Assembly: GCF_000237925.1 (NCBI RefSeq)
Contig: NC_031502.1
Span: forward strand, 32,949,914-33,013,913
Direction: 5' to 3'
From: Schistosoma mansoni
Lineage: Eukaryota > Platyhelminthes > Trematoda > Strigeidida > Schistosomatidae
DNA length: 64,000 bases
Below are positions 12,936 to 21,829 of the stretch, piece by piece. The stretch's first letter is position 1. Every line of letters begins with the position of its first letter. Under the pieces are notes generated by a model, which saw only the letters and a list, made by a program, of their open reading frames with translations, was not told where the DNA came from and searched no databases. The position numbers were made by a program, and so were the translations under genes.

Positions 12936-13165
12936 CAGAGTGAACATCAACTCTGAGATTCAGGTACATCCAGCTGACGAGTCCCAAATAGGGCGAAACG
13001 CGAGTCCTGGATTCCACTGCTAGCCACTATCCATCTTTGCTTACAATGCTTGTGAATTAAGGCTATATCGAGGCACAGTATGCACGTATGCTGACAAGAG
13101 ACTGATCAATTGCAGTCCTAAACATCAATGGGAATATACAAACAAACAATACAAAGTGAATTACA
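12935..13165 (+). repeat. Hammerhead-bearing dispersed repeat (third family)
   Basis: TGAACATCAACTCTGAGAT, an intact hammerhead, then GCTAGCCACTATCCATC and GGCTATATCGAGGCACAG. Other copies are at 14200-14420, 16205-16510 (minus) and 60495-60690, and fragments at 1845-1900, 2155-2235 and 12365-12400. No tRNA-like head is seen in this family. Confidence 0.75.
12968..13012 (+). ncRNA. Hammerhead ribozyme, core intact
   Basis: ATCCAG/CTGGAT helix I (6 bp), CTGACGA, helix II GTCC/GGGC with one G-U pair, GAAA, a 2-bp helix III closed by a GCGA tetraloop, cleavage triplet GTC at 13004-13006. This matches the ribozyme consensus described from schistosomes. Confidence 0.82.
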
Positions 13166-13904
13166 GAACATGGTTTGAAAACAAGGGATGAAATCGATCA
13201 ATAAGAACACTAAATAACCATGGAGCTCGACACCTAGAGGAAGAGATAAAGCGTAAGTGGGTTTAAACCACTGTAACTAATTTTGGGCTAAGTTAGTCAC
13301 TGTCTCCAACTACTGATCGCGGTTATCATGTTGACATCCAGTCAAGTCGTTCAAACCTCACAACATGGCACGGTTCAACACATAGTAACTTTATCGATTG
13401 ATGACATATCTTGATTTGACTAAACCTGGTAAAAAATAACAGTGAAGAGTAACGAATTATGATGAAACAATTGCTCAACTCCTACCTTCTTAAAATGATG
13501 ATTTAATAGATCATCAGTTTAATTTCTTTAAAAAAACCATTTGCTCTTCTATAAGTGTGAATTAAGTCAACAGCGATCATGTTTCAACCAGTTTATTCCT
13601 CTTGAATCCTATACACTTAAAATGAGTAGTAAATTATCATTGTTATGATTGTTTATTTTTTATAACTTCGAAATTAATATATTTTGCATAGTTACAATAA
13701 ATGAGTTTTATATTTGATAAATAGGAAGGAAATTTTGATTTTAAAATGTTTGTTTCTAGAATACAATTTATTGAATTCAGTCAGATTGAATAGCTTTGAA
13801 TATCGAGTATTTCCAGACTATTTGAATAAAAAAGAGATTTTTTTCCATTAAATTAAGTAACAATGAATTAGAAGCATAATTATTCATGGAAGCTAGATAT
13901 GTTA

Positions 13905-14095
13905 AGCATTGAATGTCGGGTCAGTGATCTGAAAGTTAAGCACTCGTTGATGGGATCATAGATGTGCATTAGCGAGGAGTTGCATACTAGGCCAAAATAG
14001 ATGTCTAAACCTTCCTGGTTTCCAATGGCTATTCAATTTAAGTTGGTTCATGATCTCAACAACATTCGATATTATCCACAATCCCTTATATTAAT
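13905..14095 (+). repeat. Hammerhead-SINE remnant
   Basis: TTAAGCACTCG head, GATCATAGATGTGCATTAG, GAGGAGTTGCATACTAGGCC and a family tail. The GGACGAAAC half of the ribozyme is destroyed. Confidence 0.6.
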
Positions 14096-14199
14096 AATCA
14101 CTGATTACCTGATTTACAGTCATTCTATTGTTTAACATCAATAATTTTTTTGTAAAAATAAAACGAACGGATTCAAACTATAAGTGTTTAAGGACAGTG

Positions 14200-14420
14200 G
14201 CTAGCAGTGGATGTACCTGCATACAGCGGAGTCCCAAATAGAACGAAACGCGCGTCCTGGATTCCACTGCTAGCCACTATCCAACGTTGCTTATCATGCT
14301 TGTGAATTTAGGCTATATCGACGTAATACGCACAGTATGCACATATGCCAATTAGAGACTGACCAGCTGCAGTCCGAAAACATCAATGGGAAGATTCAAA
14401 CAAACAATACTAATTGAATA
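14200..14420 (+). repeat. Third-family hammerhead repeat, core changed
   Basis: The second half (CGAAACGCGCGTCCTGGATT) is perfect but the first core half reads CAGCGGA. The 3' part matches the copy at 12935. Confidence 0.72.
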
Positions 14421-14744
14421 TAAGTGTTTATATTTTCTCATTATTAATGTTAAGTATCATAAGTCATCTGTCGAAATTTGATCAGGGCTAAATGTATTTG
14501 TTGGATTTCATCACTAATCCCTGACCTACTTTATAAAAAAAAGAAAATAAATAAAACTATTTGTTAGTAATTCAAGTAGTATTTTATTGTCATTAACTTT
14601 TTAGCTCTGAATTCATAAAATACAATTAATATTGAATAAGTAGCTTCTTTTTATTTTGAATGAAACTTAGAGTTTACCTTATTATTATTATTACTATTAA
14701 CATTATTAAATTCACTTAGTATTGTTTGTTTGAATTAACATTAT

Positions 14745-15044
14745 TGTTATATCGATTGCTTGAGTGCCCTGTAATATATGAGTGATAAGACCGCCAATTA
14801 GAGAACAGTAAACTATCGATCAGAGTAATGATATACAAAAGCCGTGTGAGCAGTCTTGAGTACTTATCAGTCCTGCTTTCTGCCTAGACCAGCCAGTTAA
14901 GTCCAGAACACCAATAACAGCCTCTCCAGTATGAATCATTATTCACAAATATACTGGGTTTATATACCAATCAAACTGACGACATCGTACCACAAAATAG
15001 AAAATAATATTTGTACAAGATTCAGCCAAATGTGGCTGTAAATA
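14745..15044. mobile_element. LTR-like dispersed repeat, copy 2 (fossil)
   Basis: About 300 bp, same orientation as the copy at 8323 and similar over its whole length. Probably an old solitary LTR. Confidence 0.45.
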
Positions 15045-15369
15045 GGGGAACAGTAATTAATGGACTAGGGATAACTCGAGAATGGTAAGTCGCATAACAA
15101 TAGTCTATGGGTCAAAATAAATCTTATAATAAGAGGGACACGCATATGAATAGTTTAGTTACTTAACAATTATACAATAGAAAATATACATATCATATTG
15201 GTCGATAAATAGTTTACGATTCATAAATCTCCACGGGATATAACTATTATTATTATTATTATTATCAAGATTCATTATAATATACATTAATTAGATTTTA
15301 ATCGAGATAGGACAGATTATTTTCATTTGAATCTGAGAATTAATTTCATTAATAAAAATAATTTTATTA

Positions 15370-15485
15370 GTTGAGATCATGAATCAATTAAAGCTAGACC
15401 ACCATGGAAAACCTGCGAGCACTGGACGGCCCTTTCGTCTTATTGTGGGACTCCTCAGCACTGCGCATCCATGACCCGCCTCGCG
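15370..15485 (-). repeat. Truncated hammerhead-SINE copy ending in an ATT microsatellite
   Basis: Minus-strand 3' half of the family. The ribozyme at 15419-15466 keeps CTGAGGA and GAAA but has one mismatch in helix I and one in helix III. Flanked on both sides by (ATT)n runs (15241-15265, 15485-15515). Confidence 0.75.
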
Positions 15486-16204
15486 AGATTAAATTATTAT
15501 TATTATTATTATTATTATCAAGATAGGATCAATTATTTTCATTTGAATTTGAGAATTAATTTCATTAACAAAAATAATTAAAATTATGATAATGTACTTT
15601 AACAGAATAATTTCAATGGTTACCATCCTATAATAAATAAACAAAAAAACAAAACAAACCAAAAAAGGAACTTTAAAATGAATATTGAAAGTTATTTTGT
15701 ATTAATGATGAATGTGCAGAAACTGTGAAAATAAAATCTTACTGTAAGCAAAAAAATCTTCATTATCATTTAAAAAATTATACAAATGTAATATATTTCT
15801 TATTAAATTGATTTGGTGTTGTTTAATTGTATCTTCTCATTGTTGTTTTAGGACTGTAATTGATTAGTCTCTTGTTGGTATATGTGCATCATGTGCGGAT
15901 TACCTTCACCCAACTATTACACCACCCACCCTTTATGTTTCCTTGATTCTAACCTTTTCTTGCACATCTATATATATAGTTAAAAGTTGATAACCTTTTG
16001 TCATTCTAATCCTTTACATCCACTTAAGTCAATTTATTACCTCAATGCTAAAATTATAATACAGATTTGGTTGTAAGCAGCTGATGCGAAACCACGAAAT
16101 ATAATGAATTCATATTATTCTGCATCAATATTTGTTCTGGCTTTATTTAAATTCATAAAGGGAACTAATTGCATGAAATACCTCGACATTGTCTGAAGTC
16201 ACAA

Positions 16205-16510
16205 GCTTTTTAAGCAAAGATGGATAGCCGTTAGCAGTGGAATTCAGGAAGCGCGTTTCGTCCTGTTCGGAACTCGTCAGCTGGATGTATCCACATCTCA
16301 GAGTTGATGTTCACTTCAGGACCCTAAACCAGTATCGTTCGCTTCAAACGCAATGGCAGCAATATCAAGGCAACCCTCACAGGACATAAAATGTCACATT
16401 ATGTCGTTCAGAAGGATGATGAAAGCTCCACGACCAAACCATCCAGCTCAGAGAACAAACCCACGTCAAAATCACCCACCTGAGCTACAAATCTTTTCCA
16501 CCATGACAAA
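16205..16510 (-). repeat. Third-family hammerhead repeat, long copy
   Basis: On the minus strand the ribozyme keeps CTGACGA (16280-16274) and GAAA, with one mismatch in helix I and one in helix III. Its upstream part (16510-16330) contains GAGCTGGATGGTTTGGTCG, the same piece that forms the arms around the gap at 57460. Confidence 0.7.
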
Positions 16511-16599
16511 AACTCTACTTAGTGTCTTATGATTTTCAATAGTTCTCAACTTAGTGTTTACTAGTAGTGAAATTTAACATTTTATTCATTTTCTCCGAT

Positions 16600-16690
16600 A
16601 TTCCTGAAGAAGTGGCTTACATTAAATCACGAAACATCAGAAATACAATTGTTCTACTCGTTGGGATATAATAAAAATATATTTATTATT
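16600..16690 (+). mobile_element. CR1-like LINE 3' tail
   Basis: GAAGAAGTGGCTTACATTAA, then CTCGTTGGGATATAATAAAA. Same tail at 28880-28972, 62318-62400 and, reversed, 55465-55555. Confidence 0.65.
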
Positions 16691-18020
16691 GATTCTCTAT
16701 CCAATACTCAGTTTATTTGAAACTACAAAGTCTAACCTTAGTATTGATACCTAAATTATTATTATCATTATTTCGTTAAATATATGAATATTCTAGAAAA
16801 ACATGGAAATGACATTCTTTAAAGATTGATTATTATGTAATGAATACTAGTTGAGTATAGCTCAGTAATAGGGATTAAAATATAAGAAATTTCAACTAGA
16901 GTCTTACGTAATAAGTTCATAAAAATAAGGTCAACAGGGTAAAACAAGATTGATAACTTTTTGTTATTGGATATATAAATTGAGCTTAAATCTTTTTATT
17001 GCAACAACCAAACCTGTCTGCTACGAAACTATTCAGTGTAGAGTAACTCAACCTGATGAATGAAAAATATAAACATATTAGAAGTTCGGACTGGAAATAA
17101 AATGTTTAATAGAGATTACACTTCAATATACAACACTAATTCACAGAGTGAACGAAAAAACTGACTAGGAGGGATGACTATAAGACACTTAGTGAACATT
17201 GAATACGTTGAGGATAGCCTCAGTAAATTTTTCAGCTTCACATCAGTTTTGCAACGTCCTTATCTAAGATAATCATTGTTTTAGTTAGAACCTGACTAAC
17301 TTTAATAATCATGAATTATATACAATAATTTACTCAGCTGACCAGGCACTTCTGTCATATCGATTTTCACATATATGTGTAGGAGTCTATATCTGTTTGA
17401 CATTATCATTATTCATTATGAATTCAAATGTAAATAAATGTAGTGAATAGCTTTACAAGAGGGAGACTTTTTGAAAAAGGAACTATTGAAATTTAAGATT
17501 TTTATAACGCTGATTCAGCAATCGAGTGACTTGAGTATTTCCACATGAATCACATTAACTGACCCGTATGGTAAACTGGACATGCGAAAATGATTATGCA
17601 TTCACGTGATCACTGCAAAAACTGTGCTCCCTAAGTAATTTCTAAACTATAACATAGCAAATAATTTCAAATCATATATCTATCCTACATATGCATTATT
17701 GCTATTTGTATCATCCTGTTCATAATGGTAAATCGGTACGAATTCTGCGATAATTTTCAAAAATATGTAATAGTAATCGAATAAATAAAAACAATAGAAA
17801 CCATACTTGTTCAATATATTCGAAAAGAATCCATTTTATATATGTTTTAAACAAGAACCCTAGATGATTTTGGTTATCCGCTAGTGGATGACGTTTATAA
17901 AAATTGTTTAGTCTTTATCATGGATTTACTTTACTTATGTAACCATTGAAGACTAATAAGAACTGACTAAAAGGACTCATTTCAGGAGAGATAGTGGATT
18001 CTGGCTATGAAAGATAAAAT
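16690..18020. other. No recognisable feature
   Basis: AT-rich sequence without long frames or clear repeats. Confidence 0.55.
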
Positions 18021-18800
18021 GGACCACATAAGTATGAAGTTGCACTAAAGCTCTGCAAGATATCATGAAAAGCACTTATAGAATGGGAAATTCATGACCC
18101 CGAGATCAGAAAGCACTATTTAAGACATAGAAGGGAAGGAATTCAACGAATTTCAACTAGTGCAACACATTAATGATAGCAACAAAGGTGATAAAGACTA
18201 GTTTCATGAAAGTGTCCTGACTGATTATCTAACGAACAATGAGAATCGATCAATAACTCAATCCTTGAACACATGGTCAACTCTGGTCACATCCCACCAC
18301 GAGAATCGTCTTTCATAATCATCTACAAAATAGAAAGAACTGACTCTATAAAAGTTTGGATGGAGAATTTGAGCACAGGTGAAACTATGGCAATTCATCA
18401 TTTCAAACATGACCTCTGAGTATAAAAGGGTCATGTTTAATTCTTTATTCTTTCATAGTCTTTGCACCCTTCCGAATTTTACAAATTGTAAGTGCCAATT
18501 ATTATCTTACACTTGACCTCCTCCTCTATAGATTAAACCATTGTTTCTTGCTTTTATCCCATAAATTATTACTTCTCTTTACTTCCAAAACTGTTACACA
18601 ACTTCAGTTCTTGATACTTTTAGATTACTTTACTAGATGATGCAACACCCATTTTATTCAATACTTGAAAACTTTCGATGATCTTGATTGTGTTATGCAA
18701 TACCATTTCATTTTGATTAACTTTCACATTTGTTACTTGAATACGTTTGACTATCTTTGATGATGTTATAACACTTCTCTATTTTATTAGAGAATACTAC
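18020..18800 (+). mobile_element. Penelope-like element, 3' remnant
   Basis: Translation of 18245-18420 gives a broken match to the end of a Penelope GIY-YIG domain (SIIIYKIERTDS-like; compare TIIYRVNSNLP at 48720). The T-rich 3' region (18420-18800) follows. Not intact. Confidence 0.5.
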
Positions 18801-19654
18801 ATGAAAAAAATGACTTGAAAATACAATCGTACAGCTTTAAAAAGTGATATCGTCGAAAAGAAAATTTCTTTTACTGAAACATCTTAATTTTAAATAACTT
18901 GTTATACAAAGGTTATATCGAAGCCACCCGCGCAGGACGTATATATATGTACCAACAAAGACTGATAAGATTTCATTCCCTGATATCAAATCCTTGCTTT
19001 CACAGTGGCAATAACCGATTATCATTATTATTTGAATCTAAGAAATCTTGTATTTGACAATATTCTTCTGTCTTCTTGACTTTCTCTTCGATCCTTTGTG
19101 TTTGCTTTTTAGTAGCATTGATGACACTTGTTATTAGTTTAATTTCTTTTGCATCCACCTCATGAACATTCTTTCACTGAGCTGATATCATGTATGACAA
19201 TTTGAAATGTTGAACATTTCTACACTGACTTATATTGCTTGCGAATAATTTACGTTTAGAGGTGAATTCTCCAAGTTTCATCACATATAATTACGATAGT
19301 GAACGAGAACGTAGGAGGAGACAAACAATCTCTTATTTAAATCTGAGAACCATACATCAAATAATACAATTGTCTCAGACATCACTGTTCCTTCATTTCC
19401 ATATCAATCATTCTCTGTTCTCGTTCTCTTCGATCTTTTTAACCTTCTACCACCAAGCATTCCACTTTCGATTGATGATATATACTACATATATCTGTTA
19501 ACATCAGTATTACACACAACAGCAATACCTAGTAACATATGTAAATATGTCATGTAACTGACAAATGTCAGTTAGGTGCTTTTGCTAATCATTTTAAACA
19601 ATAATAAAGATCAATAGTTGAGATAAGATGGTGGTTGGAGGTGGTCAACAGGAA

Positions 19655-19699
19655 ACCCTGGACCCGGGTTTCGTGCTACTTGGCACTCGTCAGCAAGGT
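19655..19699 (-). ncRNA. Hammerhead ribozyme (Sm-alpha type), core intact
   Basis: Minus strand: ACCTTG, CTGACGA, helix II GTGC/GCAC with a CAAGTA loop, GAAA, 2-bp helix III with CCGG loop, GTC, CAGGGT. Helix I forms 6 pairs including one G-U. Confidence 0.8.
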
Positions 19700-19773
19700 G
19701 TACCTGTAATCTTGAGGAAACTGGTGCTCCCTGGCGGATTCGATCCCGTGTCACTCAGCTTCACAGTCAGAGA

Positions 19774-19789
19774 CCTTACCACTGAGCTA
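19774..19789 (-). promoter_or_regulatory. Pol III A box of the Sm-alpha copy
   Basis: TAGCTCAGTGGTAAGG fits the tRNA A-box pattern; the B box GGATCGAATCC follows about 27 bases later at 19746-19736. Confidence 0.65.
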
Positions 19790-20343
19790 TTCGGACCACG
19801 ACCGACCTCCTGTGGGACTGAGATGTAATCACAATTGATTGGGTGGTGATCAATGACATGCGTGTCAAATCCTTCCTAGTGCTGAGAACGGAGTGGGTTG
19901 GAGAATGCTGGTCGGCGGCCTATGCTCCATTGGGAGTAACAGGTGTGAGTAAGTAAATAAGTGATCACATTATTCATATCGATTTAACTAACTTATTACA
20001 AATATAAATTAAAATGCAAATTTCCATCATTAAAAACAAACAAACAAACGAGCACATGAACTGATAAAAACTAGGGTATTAGTTTTATTCTAATTTCACA
20101 ATTATTTATTTTATAAAATTCAATAATAAATAAATTATTATTCAGCTGATCAATCAATAATTTGAATAGATGATCGTTCTTCTTCTTCTTTATTTTTTCT
20201 TTTTTCTTTCAATTTTTTAATAAATTCATTTTCAAATGATCATATATGATGAAAAATTATTTTATATACATATGAATAACATCAAAAGTCTCTTTTGAAT
20301 CGATGATAAACAAAATAAAAAGGAAAGAATAAAGAATAATCAT

Positions 20344-20728
20344 ATGCTCACTAGTGACTGGCTCCATGAGGTATTTCCTGGAGTTCTAGTGAGAAGCAAT
20401 AGAGTTCAACCAGGTCTGTTGGGAGATAGTAACTCACTGATGACATTGATGAAATGGTTGGTCAACTTCGTGGATTGGTTGAAGTTAGACATAAACACCG
20501 TTGGACGCCGGCTCAGTGGTCTATCGGTTAAGTGCTCGCGCGCGAGACTGGTAGGTCCTGGGTTCGAATCTCGTGAGGCGGGATAGTGGATGAGCACTGC
20601 TGAGGAGTCCAACAATAGGACGAAACGGTCGTCCAGTGCTTTCAGGTTTTCCATAGTGTTCTAGCTTCAATTGACTCATGATTTCAACTATATAAAATTA
20701 CTGAAATCTCCACAAAACCCCCTTGTGA
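20344..20728 (+). repeat. tRNA-derived SINE with hammerhead ribozyme, most complete copy
   Basis: Best copy of the family here. A 5' unrelated part (20344-20500) is followed by a tRNA-like head with A-box-like GTGGTCTATCGGTTAAG and B box GGTTCGAAT, then an intact hammerhead (20593-20640) and a 3' tail ending in the family's CTCCACAAAACCCC motif. Open frames across it are shadows of the repeat. Confidence 0.85.
20593..20640 (+). ncRNA. Hammerhead ribozyme, core intact
   Basis: Core CTGAGGA (the family pattern is CUGANGA) and GAAA are both present. Helix I pairs AGCACTG with CAGTGCT (7 bp). Helix II pairs GTCC with GGAC. Helix III is the very short 2-bp type with a 4-base loop. Cleavage is expected after GTC at 20633. 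Such minimal helix III forms are known from schistosome repeats. Confidence 0.8.
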
Positions 20729-20994
20729 TTAAATTAAACGTAAATTCTACTTACTACTGTATTTCAATTTCTATGACACATCAATTAAGTATTACATAAA
20801 TTAATTATTTTATATTGAATAAAATATTTAAGATTACAGTGAGTTAATAAATCATCTTGTTTAGTAGATAATAATTATATTGATAGAAATTTCACATTTA
20901 AAATACACAATTGACGGTTTAACTTCCAAAGAAATGGCTTTTAAAATATCGTGAAATTTTAGCAATTTACTAATTTTTATATTTAATAGTTGAA

Positions 20995-21200
20995 TTCATG
21001 AGTGGATGTAAGCTAGATCACCATGGAAAGTCTGAGAGCACTAGACGGCAGTTTCGTCCTAGTAAGAAATTCCACAACAGTGCGCATCCACGATCCTGAA
21101 CGTGGGAACCGAACCCAGGACCCTAGGTCTTGCGCGTGAACGCTTAAATTCCAAACAACTGAGACGGCATCCAACAGTGTTAATGTCTAACTTCAACTAA
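20995..21200 (-). repeat. Hammerhead-SINE copy, decayed
   Basis: Same family on the minus strand. The tRNA-like head (21130-21175) and 3' tail are recognisable. The ribozyme region still has GGACGAAAC but its CUGANGA half is changed. Confidence 0.75.
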
Positions 21201-21251
21201 TCCATGAAATTGAGAAACCATTCACCATTGTCTTCAGTGAGTAATTGCCCC

Positions 21252-21535
21252 ACAACAATATCGTGGATTGGTTGAAGTTAGACATTTGCACCGTTGGATG
21301 TCGGTTCACTGGCCTAGAGGTTAAGTGTTCGTGAGCGACATCTAGGGTCTTGGGTTCGGGTTCTACGTGCCGGATCGTGGATACGCACTGCCGATAAGTC
21401 TCATAATAGGAAAAACGACCATTCAGTGCTTCCAGGTTTTCCATGATGGTTTAGCTTACATCGACTCATGAATTCAACTATTAAATTACTACAATCTCCA
21501 CAAACCCCCATTCTGATAATGATTTTTATATCACA
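21252..21535 (+). repeat. Hammerhead-SINE copy, decayed
   Basis: Begins GTGGATTGGTTGAAGTTAGA. The tRNA-like head has GGCCTAGAGGTTAAG and a GGGTTCGGGTTC B box. The ribozyme has lost both core halves; the tail has CTCCACAAACCCCC. Confidence 0.78.
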
Positions 21536-21558
21536 GAGAATTTATATTTCATGTATAT

Positions 21559-21822
21559 TTCATAGTTGAAAGCATGAGTCAATTGAAGCTAGACCACCAT
21601 GGAAAACCTGGAAACACTGGACGGCCGTTTCGTCCTATTATGGGACTCCTCAGCAGTGCGCATCCACGAACCCGCGCTCGCGAGATTCGAACCCAGGACC
21701 TACTAGTCTCGATCCGGAGCTCTTAACCGATAGACCACTGAGCTGGCATCCAATGGTGTTAATGTCAACTATGAAACATACTAAATCTCCACAAAACCCC
21801 TTCTGATAATTTCATGTATAAT
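21559..21822 (-). repeat. Hammerhead-SINE copy with intact ribozyme, flanked by an 11-bp inverted repeat
   Basis: The minus-strand copy has a full tRNA-like head (A-box-like GGTCTATCGGTTAAG, B box GGTTCGAAT) and an intact ribozyme. TTCATAGTTGA at 21559-21569 and TCAACTATGAA at 21765-21775 are exact reverse complements. The sequence after 21775 is a second SINE tail in plus orientation. Confidence 0.82.
21614..21659 (-). ncRNA. Hammerhead ribozyme, core intact
   Basis: On the minus strand: GCACTG, CTGAGGA, helix II GTCC/GGAC with a CATAATA loop, GAAA, a 2-bp helix III with a GGCC loop, cleavage triplet GTC, then CAGTGT (one G-U pair in helix I). All core positions are present. Confidence 0.8.
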
Positions 21823-21829
21823 TGATTTA

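Larger units (their letters stand above)
19621..19960 (-). repeat. Sm-alpha-type SINE: tRNA-like promoter head plus hammerhead ribozyme
   Basis: Read on the minus strand: a 5' stretch starting TTACTTACTCACACCTG, A box TAGCTCAGTGGTAAGG (19789-19774), B box GGATCGAATCC (19746-19736), then an intact hammerhead and CCTCCAACCACCATC. Sm-alpha elements of schistosomes are known to pair a Pol III promoter with a self-cleaving hammerhead. Confidence 0.85.

Noticed and set aside
8323-15044. A complete LTR retrotransposon between the two direct repeats
   Set aside because: No coding motif of such an element is visible between them.
20520-20575. Functional tRNA gene in the SINE heads
   Set aside because: A and B boxes are present, but there is no acceptor stem pairing and the sequence runs on into the ribozyme.
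20406-20654. Overlapping open frames on both strands of 60-80 codons (also at 21193, 52339, 52356, 52402)
   Set aside because: They are shadows of the hammerhead SINE, whose higher GC content keeps frames open on both strands.
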